64,000 nucleotides of DNA from BACL27 sp947488385 (lineage in GTDB: Bacteria; Actinomycetota; Acidimicrobiia; Acidimicrobiales; Ilumatobacteraceae). The notes under the pieces were generated by a model that was not told the origin of the DNA, searched no databases, and worked only from the letters and a program-made list of their open reading frames with translations. The translations under genes were made by a program, and so were the position numbers. The stretch covers positions 156,719 through 220,718 of the forward strand of contig CAXNMJ010000003.1 of the NCBI GenBank assembly GCA_964203655.1, written 5' to 3'. Of the stretch, positions 53,199 to 61,837 are shown piece after piece; the stretch's first letter is position 1; every line of letters begins with the position of its first letter.

Positions 53199-54140
53199 AT
53201 GAAGGTTCTTGCGCTCGCGCGCAAACAAATTGCTGCAGTACCAGTTCTAGCGGTTTTTATTGCCGTGTTTGCGTGGGGCATTGGTCCGCTTTTGTTTTTG
53301 GCTCCGTCAATTTCAATTAATTCAGTGCTGTTTTATCGAGTGCTCTTTTGGCCGCCATTGTTATATCTGATTGTGCGACGCAATGGCGCAAAGCTCAACG
53401 ACAAATTATTTAGGTCGGTGTTGGTGCCTGGCATTTTGTTTGGCGTCTCAACAATCTTTGGTTTCACGGCGATTACAACCACGTCAGTAGCCAACGCCAC
53501 AATCATCGGCAACATTTCAACCGCGATGGTGCTTTTCGTTGCGCCGCGATTTTTGAACGAGAAGATTTCAAAGTCGCAGGTTGTGCTCGCCCTGACGAGT
53601 TTTGCGGGTGTTGCGGCCATTGTTTTTGGCGCCGGCAATACTGGCGGCTCGTCTTTGTTCGGTGACTTTCTCGCATTGGTCAATGCGCTCACTTGGACCA
53701 TCTATTTCATCTCATCAAAGCGTCGCCGTGTTGATGGCGTCGATACATGGCAGTTTTTATTTGGTGTGAGCGTGATTCAGGTTTTCGTTGTCGTGCCGTA
53801 TGCATTGCTGACAAGCAACGACATCTTGCAAATCACTTGGCGCGACCTCGGTTTTCTAATTGCCATGACGCTTTTTTCTGGCACAATCGGTCATAGTTTC
53901 ATGTTGTGGGCACAAAAGTATGTTGACGCTTCAGTTTCATCGCTGATTTTGTTGCTCGGGCCAGTCATTTCATCCGCTGGTGCGTGGCTCGTTTACGGTC
54001 AGCAGATCTCGCTTGTGCAAGTCATCGGCGGCGCCATTGTGCTCGCATCGCTCGCTGGGGTGGTGCGCATGTCAAGCTCCGCAAAGATAAACAAAGAAGT
54101 GTTGAGTACCGCTGACCCGTTGCTAAACTCAAATCCTTAA
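53199..54140 (+). CDS. EamA/DMT-family metabolite transporter
   Basis: 313 aa, ten predicted membrane helices in two EamA repeats. The first contains FGFTAITTTSVANATIIGNIS, the second GTIGHSFMLWAQKYVDASVSSLILLLGPVISS. The substrate is unknown; drug/metabolite exporters share this fold. It is intact, unlike the homologue at 18895. Confidence 0.88.
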   Translation: MKVLALARKQIAAVPVLAVFIAVFAWGIGPLLFLAPSISINSVLFYRVLFWPPLLYLIVRRNGAKLNDKLFRSVLVPGILFGVSTIFGFTAITTTSVANATIIGNISTAMVLFVAPRFLNEKISKSQVVLALTSFAGVAAIVFGAGNTGGSSLFGDFLALVNALTWTIYFISSKRRRVDGVDTWQFLFGVSVIQVFVVVPYALLTSNDILQITWRDLGFLIAMTLFSGTIGHSFMLWAQKYVDASVSSLILLLGPVISSAGAWLVYGQQISLVQVIGGAIVLASLAGVVRMSSSAKINKEVLSTADPLLNSNP

Positions 54141-54156
54141 GTAAATGCAATAAATG

Positions 54157-54228
54157 CGGACGTGGCTCAGTGGTAGAGCATCACCTTGCCAAGGTGAGGG
54201 TCGCGGGTTCAAATCCCGTCGTCCGCTC
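54157..54228 (+). tRNA. tRNA-Gly(GCC)
   Basis: A 72-nt cloverleaf. Acceptor GCGGACG/CGTCCGC, anticodon stem TCACC/GGTGA with loop TTGCCAA (anticodon GCC), T-loop TTCAAAT. CCA is not encoded. It is the second glycine tRNA in the window, reading GGC/GGU. Confidence 0.95.
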
Positions 54229-54241
54229 AAAGTAGTTTCGG

Positions 54242-55027
54242 TTAACGGCGGCGGGGTGGTCGCGGAATAAAGCCGCTCGTTGTGGCGACGTATTCTTCGT
54301 AGCCAGGTTTGCGCTTAAGCAGTGCTCGATCAAGCATTGCGGCGCCCGAAACCTTGACCAGCAAAATCGTCATCACCACTGGGCCGACAAAACCATAAAT
54401 ACCAAGCGAAGACTCGGCGGCGATAAGACCCAAGCCCCACCAAACACAAGCGTCACCAAAATAATTTGGGTGACGGGTGTATCGCCACAGACCTTGATTC
54501 ATTACTAATCCCTTGTTCGCGGGGTCGCGCTTGAAGCGGGCAAGTTGTGCATCGCCGACTGCCTCAAAGTAAAGACCCACGCCCCAAACCAAAACACCGA
54601 GCGCACCCAGAACTCCGAAACCGGGTTCGGTTCGCACTTGGCCAAGTTGAACAGGTAATGAGACGATAAACATCAACGCACCTTGCACACCAAACACCGT
54701 GTACAAACTCACGATCGGAAATCGATCTCCGTGTTTGCGACGCATCGACTGATAGCGAAAGTCTTCGCCATGTCCCAAGTTTCGTTTGGCCAAGTAAAAC
54801 GCCAAACGTCCACCCCAGATAGTTGTCAACAGTGTCAGCAACAAACTGCGCGTCGAATTTCCATCGCTCAACCAGTAGGTCACCCATGCCACGAGCACGA
54901 AACCTGATCCCCACGCGATATCAACGATCGATGCATCGCGCATCGCCAGACTCACGCCCCAAACTGCCAGCATCATGCAAGTAATTGCAACTGCCACTCC
55001 AACTAAAACAAGTGTTGCTCCATCCAT
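54242..55027 (-). CDS. DUF1295 family membrane protein (steroid 5-alpha-reductase-like C-terminus)
   Basis: 261 aa from ATG 55027. Six or so membrane helices; the conserved C-terminal region reads LWRYTRHPNYFGDACVWWG and ends with KRKPGYEEYVATTSGFIPRPP. This matches DUF1295 proteins, related to NADPH-dependent sterol reductases and isoprenylcysteine methyltransferases. The true reaction is unknown. Confidence 0.88.
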   Translation of the reverse strand: MDGATLVLVGVAVAITCMMLAVWGVSLAMRDASIVDIAWGSGFVLVAWVTYWLSDGNSTRSLLLTLLTTIWGGRLAFYLAKRNLGHGEDFRYQSMRRKHGDRFPIVSLYTVFGVQGALMFIVSLPVQLGQVRTEPGFGVLGALGVLVWGVGLYFEAVGDAQLARFKRDPANKGLVMNQGLWRYTRHPNYFGDACVWWGLGLIAAESSLGIYGFVGPVVMTILLVKVSGAAMLDRALLKRKPGYEEYVATTSGFIPRPPRRR

Positions 55028-55034
55028 AAACACG

Positions 55035-55040
55035 ACAATA
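55035..55040 (-). promoter_or_regulatory. Leaderless -10 box of the DUF1295 gene
   Basis: Minus-strand TATTGT, seven bases, then ATG 55027. This favours 55027 over the longer frame from 55051. Confidence 0.5.
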
Positions 55041-55151
55041 GGCGATAGCAACTCGACCTACGGCGTCAAACGCATATAACCATGACTATTAACCATGACA
55101 CAGCTCATGTTGCAGGTTGTCTCGGCGCAAATGAGGTGCGAGCCTTGACGG

Positions 55152-56768
55152 GTGCTTCAAGTCAAAGATCTATGCGTTGAAATCGGCGGCAAGCTCGTCG
55201 TCAACGGCGCATCGTTTGCAGTTATGCCCCGCGACAAAGTCGGCCTCGTTGGTCGCAATGGTGCGGGCAAAACCACGTTGTTCAAAGTCTTGGGTGGCGC
55301 CAACGAGCAAAAATCAGGTGTCATCAATCGCAAGGGCGGTTTCGGTTATCTGCCTCAAGACCCTCGCATCGCCGGATCATTCGACGCGCGCACCGCGATC
55401 TCGCACATACTTTCGGGTCGTGGCATTGACGAAGACATCGTGCGTATCGAAAAACTTCGCATTGCGTTAGAAGAAAACTCAAGCGATGCAAATGTCGCCA
55501 AGTTCACCAAAGCCGAAGAAGATTTTTCACTCAAAGGCGGATACGCATCTGATAGCGAAGCGCGAGCAATCGCCGCGGGTCTGGGGTTGAAGTCCGATCG
55601 TTTGAGTCTTGCGCTCGGTGTTCTGTCTGGTGGTGAGCGACGTCGCGTCGAACTTGCGCGAATTTTGTTCAGTGGTAGCGACACGCTGTTGTTAGACGAA
55701 CCAACCAACCACCTTGACATTGATGCAAAGACTTGGATGCTCGAATTTCTGCGTGCCTATAAAGGTGCGTTACTTGTAATTAGTCACGACCTTGAGTTGC
55801 TTGACGAGGCGATTACTCGTGTCTTGCATCTTGATCGCGCTGATGAAGACTCAGAGGGCTTGATCGTTGAATACCGTGGCACCTACACGCAGTATTTGAT
55901 TTCGCGCGAGGCAGATGAAGCGCGTCAAGCCAAAAAGGCAACTCAACAGAGCAAAGAAATCGATCGCCTGCAACGTGTTGTCGATCGGTTCGGCGCGAAA
56001 GCCAGCAAAGCCGCGATGGCGCACAGCATCGAAAAACGAATTGGGCGAATCGAAGAAACTCGGGTTCACGCTGCTCGCGGTGCGCGAGTTATGAAAGTTC
56101 GCTTTCCCGAGCCGCCACATTGCGGTGAAACAGTTTTGACCGTTGATGGTCTTCGAAAAACATTCGGTGGCCCAGATATTTTTCATGACGTCAGTTTCGA
56201 TTTGGGTCGGGGCGAACGATTGCTTGTGCTCGGTCTGAACGGTGCGGGCAAAACATCTCTGCTTCGAATTTTGGCTGGCGAAGTCAAGCCCGACAATGGT
56301 GAAGTCAAGTTCGGCTACAACGTGCAAGTTGGCTATTACGCCCAAGAGCACGACAACCTTGTCGCGCAGCGTTCACTCGTCGATCACATGCGCGACCAAG
56401 CACCGTCGGCACTCGGCCTTACTGAAACTCAGTTGCGCGGCATGCTCGGCATGTTCGGTCTCTCGGGCGACAAGGTCTATCAAGAGTCAGCAACGTTGTC
56501 GGGTGGCGAAAAAACAAAACTTGCTTTGGCAATGATGATGGTCGGCAAAAACAACTTGCTGTTGCTCGACGAACCAACTAACAACCTTGACCCGTCAAGT
56601 CGTCAGTCGGTGGCCGATGCCTTGTCGAGTTGGGAAGGCGCCATCGTCTTGGTCAGCCACGACGCCGAATTTGTCGAGCAACTTGCGCCAACAAAAGTTC
56701 TTCTAATGCCAGACGGGCAAGAAGATTATTTCAACGAGTCGTGGCTCGAACTCGTGACACTCGCTTAA
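55152..56768 (+). CDS. ABC-F family ATPase
   Basis: 538 aa from GTG. Two ABC cassettes without membrane domains: Walker A GRNGAGKTT and GLNGAGKTS; signatures LSGGERRRVELARIL and LSGGEKTKLALAMMM; Walker B LLLDEPTNHLD and LLLDEPTNNLD. The linker (about residues 240-320) is rich in Lys/Arg and helical (VVDRFGAKASKAAMAHSIEKRI), as in EttA/Uup-type ribosome-binding factors. It probably acts on translation, either housekeeping or antibiotic protection. Confidence 0.92.
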   Translation: MLQVKDLCVEIGGKLVVNGASFAVMPRDKVGLVGRNGAGKTTLFKVLGGANEQKSGVINRKGGFGYLPQDPRIAGSFDARTAISHILSGRGIDEDIVRIEKLRIALEENSSDANVAKFTKAEEDFSLKGGYASDSEARAIAAGLGLKSDRLSLALGVLSGGERRRVELARILFSGSDTLLLDEPTNHLDIDAKTWMLEFLRAYKGALLVISHDLELLDEAITRVLHLDRADEDSEGLIVEYRGTYTQYLISREADEARQAKKATQQSKEIDRLQRVVDRFGAKASKAAMAHSIEKRIGRIEETRVHAARGARVMKVRFPEPPHCGETVLTVDGLRKTFGGPDIFHDVSFDLGRGERLLVLGLNGAGKTSLLRILAGEVKPDNGEVKFGYNVQVGYYAQEHDNLVAQRSLVDHMRDQAPSALGLTETQLRGMLGMFGLSGDKVYQESATLSGGEKTKLALAMMMVGKNNLLLLDEPTNNLDPSSRQSVADALSSWEGAIVLVSHDAEFVEQLAPTKVLLMPDGQEDYFNESWLELVTLA

Positions 56769-56771
56769 AAA

Positions 56772-57155
56772 TTATTTCAGCGCGCGAATATAAGCGATAA
56801 TGCTGGCGATCTCTTGATCGGTCAACTTGTTTGACGGCATAATGCCAACTGCGCCACGACGCTTCATCGCACCCGGTTCTTTGATTGACGTATATAGATA
56901 GTCATCATCGGCAGTCACAACCGTGCCGTCGCTGAGTGTCACTTGTGAGTCAGCGAGACCAATCCATTTTGGGCCGACATTGCCGTTTCCATCTGCGCCA
57001 TGGCAACTCGCGCAACCCGCATTTAATGAAATTTCTCGACCTGCGGCGGCCTCTGGCGAAAGGTCTACTGGCGCACTCGACGAACTTGACGAGCATGCGC
57101 CAAGAATTGCGACCAGCGCAACAACCGAAAATTTCAACCAAAGTTTGTTTGCCAT
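56772..57155 (-). CDS. Class I cytochrome c lipoprotein
   Basis: 127 aa. The signal peptide ends in a lipobox (VAILGAC, Cys21), followed by a Ser-rich linker and a single-heme domain with CASCH and axial Met in VGIMPSNKLTDQEI. It would be a membrane-tethered electron carrier on the outer face, perhaps for a terminal oxidase. It is convergent with the ABC-F gene. Confidence 0.9.
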   Translation of the reverse strand: MANKLWLKFSVVALVAILGACSSSSSSAPVDLSPEAAAGREISLNAGCASCHGADGNGNVGPKWIGLADSQVTLSDGTVVTADDDYLYTSIKEPGAMKRRGAVGIMPSNKLTDQEIASIIAYIRALK

Positions 57156-57161
57156 GTTTTA

Positions 57162-57167
57162 AGAATA
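57162..57167 (-). promoter_or_regulatory. Leaderless -10 box of the cytochrome c gene
   Basis: Minus-strand TATTCT, six bases, then ATG 57155. Confidence 0.5.
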
Positions 57168-57209
57168 CCTTTCGACGCAAGTAGAGTTCGCCATCGTGGA
57201 TAACAAAAA

Positions 57210-58644
57210 ATGGTGACAAATCTCCCACAGCATCCCGCCTCGGGCAACGAGTCCGACGGCTATTGGATGCACTATCACGATCAAGACAGCGAGAAACTTG
57301 CTGACGCCGTTCTTGAATATGCGCTCGAGCGAATTCGACTTGACCCGCCACCATTAGATGGTCCAAAAACATTGAGCCAACTACAGGCACTCGTTGGCAA
57401 CACGATCACCCCCGAGGGTCTTGGTGGTTTGAAGGCTCTCGAGATTTTCACCGAGCATCTTTCGCACGCGTGTATCAGCGTCGACCATCCATCTTTTCTC
57501 TCTTTTGTGCCTGGTGCACCAACTGAGAGTGCAGTGCTATTCGATTTGGTGTTAAGTGCATCAAATATTTATGCAGGTTCGTGGCTTGAAAGTTCTGGTG
57601 CGGTGTATGCAGAAAATCAGGCTTTGCAATGGGTCGCCAGCCTGGCGAATTTTCCCGCATCAAGTGCAGGTGTTTTTGTCAGCGGCGGAACGGCCGGCAA
57701 TCTGTCTGCGCTGATTGCTGCTCGTTGGCGTTGGCGACAAATGGGCAAAGGCGCCTTTGATCGAGTTCGCCCGATAATCGTTTCTTCTTCGGGTGCACAT
57801 TCATCTGTCGGTCTGGCGGCAAATGCAATGGATGCAGACGTCGTCAAAGTCTACAGCCGACGCACAAGGCCGAATGTCTGGCGCCAACTTGCGCGAGGCA
57901 ATTGCAAAACTTGAGCCGCAAGATCGCAATCGTGTCTGCGCAATCGTTGCAACTTCTGGTACGACGAATCTTGGTGTGATTGACGACTTGGTTGCAGCAG
58001 GCGAGCAGGCGCGCGAACTCGGCACATGGTTTCATGTTGATGGCGCTTATGGTGCCGCTGCACTTTGTGCACCAAGCGTTCGTCACTTGTTTGTTGGCAT
58101 TGAAATGGCCGACAGTTTCATTGTTGACCCTCACAAATGGCTATTTGGACCTTTCGATTGTTGTGCATTGATCTACCGCGATCCAGATACGGCTCGCCGC
58201 GCGCACACTCAACGCGCCGAATACTTAGAAGTTTTGCAACAGCAAGATCTAGGCGACGCACTGGCCAACCCTTCAGACATGGCGCACCATTTATCGCGTC
58301 GTGCTCGAGGTCTACCGTTTTGGTTCAGCGTCGCAACTCACGGCACCGAGGCTTACGAAGAAGCCATGGAGATCACGTTGCAAGTTACGCGCGAAGCCAC
58401 ACAGTTGATTAAAAAAGCGCCGTATCTCGAACTTTTGCTTGAACCCGAACTTTCAATAATTGTTTTCAAACGCAACGGTTGGACACCCGAGCAATATCAG
58501 GCCTGGAGCGACATGATGCTCAACCAAGGTCGGGCATTTGTTGTGCCCACAACGTTAAACGGCGAAACAATTCTGCGCTTTTGCATTATTAACCCCCGCA
58601 CCACGATCGAAGAAGTTTCAGAAATCATCAATTCGCTAGAGTGA
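57210..58644 (+). pseudogene. PLP-dependent group II amino-acid decarboxylase, broken by a +1 frameshift
   Basis: Two frames form one protein of about 475 aa. The first (57210-57914) has SHACISVDHPSFLSFVPG and FVSGGTAGNLSALIAAR, followed by SSGAHSSVGLAANAMDADVVKV, then leaves frame. The second continues as DAQGRMSGANLREAI, has CAIVATSGTTNLGVIDDL and the PLP-Lys motif DPHKWLFGPFDCC, and ends at 58644. Deleting one A of AAA (57846-57848) gives DVVKSTADAQGRMSG, joining them. Substrate (aromatic amino acid, glutamate or other) is not determined. A sequencing insertion is likely; the rest is well preserved. Confidence 0.87.
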
Positions 58645-58648
58645 TTTT

Positions 58649-59854
58649 GTGCTCAAGTCGGTTCGCTCTGTTGTTCAACTTCGCAAGTTCGAGTTCAACG
58701 GCGACAAGCGCAGACTCGCTTCTTGTGGTGATCTAAAAGATCTTCGAAAACTCGCCAAACGAAATCTGCCTGGTGGTGTCTTCGACTATTTTGATGGCGC
58801 CGCCGAAGACGAGTGGTCACTTGCCAACAACAGTTCGGCCTATTCAAAGTTTCAACTAGTGCCAAGAGTTTTGCGCGACGTCTCGCAGATCGACACGGCG
58901 ACAACGATCATGGGGCAGCCAGTGCCGTTTCCGATCGCTCTTTCTCCAACTGGTTTTACTCGCATCGCTCATCCGCAAGGCGAACTTGCCGTCGCTCGCG
59001 TCGCGGGCAGAAACGCATTGCCGTTCACATTGTCGACTCTCGGTACGCGCAGCATCGAAGAAGTTGCAGCAGTGGCGACTGGCCCGCTGTGGTATCAGCT
59101 CTATGTTTGGCGCGACCGCGGTTTGTCGCGCGAACTTGTGCAACGCGCGAAGGCGGCTGGCTATAAAGCAATCATGGTCACAGTTGATACGGCGGTTTTC
59201 GGGCGGCGCGAACGAGATGTGCGTCGCGGTTTCACGCTTCCACCAAAAATCGGTCTCGAAACTTTTGTTGATGGCATTCGTCATCCGCGTTGGACATACA
59301 AGTTCGTCACCAACGAACCGATCACGTTTTCTGCAGTCGCTGGTCGCTCAGATGTTGACGGTTCAAAAGCCATCAACTTGTCTGACTATGTGAACTCGCA
59401 ATTTGACCCAACTCTAAGTTGGACCGATCTCGAATGGATTCGCCAAGAGTCGGGTCTGCCGATCATGCTCAAAGGCATTCAGTGTGTTGAAGACGCAAAG
59501 ATCGCAGCGTCGATTGGTGTCGATGCAATTGCGTTATCAAATCACGGTGGTCGCCAACTTGACGGTTCACCTGCACCAATCGAGTTGCTACCAAGTGTTA
59601 TCGACGCTGTCGGCAATTCAATTGAAGTGTTGGTCGACGGCGGCGTTAGACGTGGCTCAGATGTTGTTAAAGCCTGTGCGTTGGGTGCTCGTGCGGTGAT
59701 GTTTGGTCGACCATATCTATACGGATTAGGTGCCGCCGGCGAACTTGGTGTGCAGTGGGCTCTTGATCACATCACCAGTGGCGTGTCGCGCACGATGGCT
59801 TTGATCGGCGAAACTTCGATTACGAAACTTTCGCGCGAAAACTTACTTCTTTGA
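58649..59854 (+). CDS. FMN-dependent alpha-hydroxyacid dehydrogenase (LldD/MftD-like)
   Basis: 401 aa from GTG, four bases after the decarboxylase stop. A TIM-barrel with GGVFDYFDGAAEDEWSL, SPTGFTRIAHPQGE and the catalytic SNHGGRQLDGSPAP, whose His abstracts the substrate proton. It is close in style to actinobacterial L-lactate dehydrogenases and to mycofactocin-linked MftD. No mft genes occur here, so lactate or a related hydroxyacid is preferred. Confidence 0.88.
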   Translation: MLKSVRSVVQLRKFEFNGDKRRLASCGDLKDLRKLAKRNLPGGVFDYFDGAAEDEWSLANNSSAYSKFQLVPRVLRDVSQIDTATTIMGQPVPFPIALSPTGFTRIAHPQGELAVARVAGRNALPFTLSTLGTRSIEEVAAVATGPLWYQLYVWRDRGLSRELVQRAKAAGYKAIMVTVDTAVFGRRERDVRRGFTLPPKIGLETFVDGIRHPRWTYKFVTNEPITFSAVAGRSDVDGSKAINLSDYVNSQFDPTLSWTDLEWIRQESGLPIMLKGIQCVEDAKIAASIGVDAIALSNHGGRQLDGSPAPIELLPSVIDAVGNSIEVLVDGGVRRGSDVVKACALGARAVMFGRPYLYGLGAAGELGVQWALDHITSGVSRTMALIGETSITKLSRENLLL

Positions 59855-60133
59855 AGCAGGCTCTTTCTTAACAACAGCCTTTTTGCGAGCGCCATAACGC
59901 TTGTTGAAGCGATCAACGCGACCAGCCGAGTCAATGATCTTCATCTGACCGGTGAAGAACGGGTGGCTCGCATTTGAAATTTCAAGTTGCACAAGCGGGT
60001 ATGTGTTGCCGTCTTCCCACACAACTGTTTTGGTCGCGTCAGGCTTAAGCGTCGAACGTGTCAAAAAGCGATAATCGGCCGAGCTGTCTTCAAAAACGAC
60101 GAACTGGTAATCAGGGTGGATCTCAGGTTTCAT
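59843..60133 (-). CDS. rpmE2: 50S ribosomal protein L31, type B (zinc-independent)
   Basis: 96 aa from ATG 60133 (MKPEIHPDYQFVVFEDSSADY). It lacks every cysteine of the zinc-ribbon form, and has the type-B insertion and NASHPFFTGQMKIIDSAGRVDRFNKRYG. The Lys/Ala-rich tail extends past the usual end. It is divergent from rpmB by 45 bp, and its 3' end overlaps the LldD-like gene by 12 bp. Confidence 0.93.
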   Translation of the reverse strand: MKPEIHPDYQFVVFEDSSADYRFLTRSTLKPDATKTVVWEDGNTYPLVQLEISNASHPFFTGQMKIIDSAGRVDRFNKRYGARKKAVVKKEPASKK

Positions 60134-60166
60134 GGCTTCAAAGTGTAGCGGGGTAAAAGTGCCCTC

Positions 60167-60172
60167 TATACT
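60167..60172 (+). promoter_or_regulatory. Leaderless -10 box of rpmB
   Basis: TATACT, six bases (GTTCAA), then ATG 60179. This is the best -10 match of the leaderless set. Confidence 0.55.
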
Positions 60173-60178
60173 GTTCAA

Positions 60179-60415
60179 ATGCCAAATCGCTGTGATGTCC
60201 TCTCAAAGACCCCAAGTAAGGGTCACACAATCTCGCACTCGCATATTCGCACCAAGCGTTGGTGGCGCGTCAATTCGCACAAACGTCGGTTCTGGTTGCC
60301 ATCAGAGCGCCGTTGGGTGACTCTCACCGTCAGCACCAAGGGTGTTCGCACAATCGACAAACGTGGGATCGAATCAGTCGTCGCAGAAATGCGTCGCGCC
60401 GGAAAGAAAGTCTGA
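60179..60415 (+). CDS. rpmB: 50S ribosomal protein L28 (cysteine-poor form)
   Basis: 78 aa. MPNRCDVLSKTPSKGHTISHSHIRTKRWWRVN is the L28 N-terminus; only one Cys remains, so the zinc site of the C+ form is missing. The body continues RRFWLPSERRWVTLTVSTKGVRTIDKRG. rpmG follows after 9 nt. Confidence 0.92.
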   Translation: MPNRCDVLSKTPSKGHTISHSHIRTKRWWRVNSHKRRFWLPSERRWVTLTVSTKGVRTIDKRGIESVVAEMRRAGKKV

Positions 60416-60424
60416 GCAATCGTC

Positions 60425-60595
60425 ATGGCAGCAAAAAGCAAAGATAAGCGTCCAATCATCAAGTTGCGTAGCACTGCTGACACTGGCTTCACATACGTAA
60501 CTCGCAAGAACAAGGTCAACTCACGCGAGCGTCTTGAGCTCAAGAAGTACGACCCAGTCGTGCGCAAGCACGTGATCTTCAAAGAAGAGCGCTAA
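60425..60595 (+). CDS. rpmG: 50S ribosomal protein L33 (cysteine-free form)
   Basis: 56 aa, too short for common ORF cut-offs: MAAKSKDKRPIIKLRSTA, then TGFTYVTRKNKVNSRERLEL and ending VVRKHVIFKEER. The four Cys of the zinc-binding form are absent. It is cotranscribed with rpmB. Confidence 0.93.
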   Translation: MAAKSKDKRPIIKLRSTADTGFTYVTRKNKVNSRERLELKKYDPVVRKHVIFKEER

Positions 60596-60597
60596 AA

Positions 60598-61770
60598 CTA
60601 GTTCGTTACAGCCAGTGCGCTGGCTAAGTCATCTCGAATATCATCGCAAGCTTCGAGACCGACTGAAAGTCTCAACAATGAATCGGTCAAACCGGTTTTG
60701 GTCTTGGTTTCAGCGTCAACACTGTTGTGCGTGCTTGAAGCCGAATGCGAGATCAATGTTTCTGGTCCGCCAAGTGTTACCGCAGGGCGGATCAAATTGA
60801 GCGCGCTTAGCAATTTTGTCGCCGCAGGTTTGCCGCCTTTGATATCGAAAGACAAAACCGAACCAAAATAATTCATCTGCTTTTTTGCGAGTTCGTATTG
60901 CGGGTGCGACTTCAAGCCAGGGTAGTGAACCGCGGTCACATTCTTTTGTTCACTCAACCATTCAGCCAAAGTCTGCGCCGATTGGCATTGACGTGTGAGC
61001 CGAGCGTCAAGGGTTCGAATTCCGCGCAGTCCGTTCATTGCGTCAAACGGTGATGCAGTGGCGCCATGCAACACTGAATATGTCCAGATGTCTGAAATTA
61101 AATCTGCATCTGCGGCAATCACGCCGAGCATTGCATCGTTGTGGCCTGCAATGCCTTTTGTTGCAGAGTGCAAAACAATCGAAACACCGTGATCGTGTGG
61201 TCGCTGGCCAAGTGGTGTCGCGAGAGTCGAGTCAACAACCGTAAATGGTCCTTTAATTTTGCCGAGTTCGGTCAGATCAACTAGATCGAGATGTGGGTTG
61301 CTTGGCGTCTCAGCCATCACCAGCATCGTTTTTCCAGGTCGCACGGCGGCGGCAAACTCACTGGCGTTGCGGCCGTCTACAAATGTGACGTCAATTCCGA
61401 GTCGTGCACATGGTCCGTTTAAAAATGCGAGTGTGCCGGCATAACAATTGCGCTGCGCAACAATATGGTCGCCCTTTGAACACAGGGCAAGCACGACGGT
61501 TGATATTGCACCCATGCCAGAACCAAATGCCAACGCTGCTTGAGTATTTTCAAGTTCGGCAATGGCTTTTTCGAAAGCTTCAACAGTTGGGTTTGCGTAT
61601 CGCGAATAATTCTTCGTTTCATGAATCGCTGTGGCTTGTCTATGGCTTTCTTCAAGACCTGAACTTGTCCAAGTACTTGATGGTGTCAGCGAAGGCGCGA
61701 GAGACCCAGAATCATCACGTCCAGCAGTGATTGCCGTCGTTGCTGGTTGTCGTTTATTTGTTGACCCCAC
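60598..61770 (-). CDS. Trans-sulfuration PLP enzyme (cystathionine gamma-synthase/lyase family)
   Basis: 390 aa from GTG. ETKNYSRYANPTVEAFEKAIAELE, AFGSGMGAISTVVLALCSKGDH and the PLP-Lys motif SATKGIAGHNDAM identify the Cys/Met metabolism PLP family. MetB, MetC, MetZ and methionine gamma-lyase cannot be separated by eye. Because metX is present without metY nearby, MetB or MetZ is a fair guess. Confidence 0.88.
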   Translation of the reverse strand: MGSTNKRQPATTAITAGRDDSGSLAPSLTPSSTWTSSGLEESHRQATAIHETKNYSRYANPTVEAFEKAIAELENTQAALAFGSGMGAISTVVLALCSKGDHIVAQRNCYAGTLAFLNGPCARLGIDVTFVDGRNASEFAAAVRPGKTMLVMAETPSNPHLDLVDLTELGKIKGPFTVVDSTLATPLGQRPHDHGVSIVLHSATKGIAGHNDAMLGVIAADADLISDIWTYSVLHGATASPFDAMNGLRGIRTLDARLTRQCQSAQTLAEWLSEQKNVTAVHYPGLKSHPQYELAKKQMNYFGSVLSFDIKGGKPAATKLLSALNLIRPAVTLGGPETLISHSASSTHNSVDAETKTKTGLTDSLLRLSVGLEACDDIRDDLASALAVTN

Positions 61771-61776
61771 ATAAAC

Positions 61777-61782
61777 AGGCTA
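61777..61782 (-). promoter_or_regulatory. Leaderless -10 box of the trans-sulfuration gene
   Basis: Minus-strand TAGCCT, six bases, then GTG 61770, supporting the unusual GTG start. Confidence 0.5.
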
Positions 61783-61825
61783 ACAACAGGCACTCTTTTG
61801 AACATCTCATATTTAACTGATCGCC

Positions 61826-61831
61826 TAGAAT
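61826..61831 (+). promoter_or_regulatory. Leaderless -10 box of the DUF3048 gene
   Basis: TAGAAT, six bases (AAAGGA), then ATG 61838. The same bases AAAGGA could also serve weakly in ribosome binding. Confidence 0.45.
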
Positions 61832-61837
61832 AAAGGA

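Noticed and set aside
60134..60178. Zur operator between rpmE2 and rpmB
   Set aside because: Looked for a TGATAATGATTATCA-like palindrome; none convincing was found.
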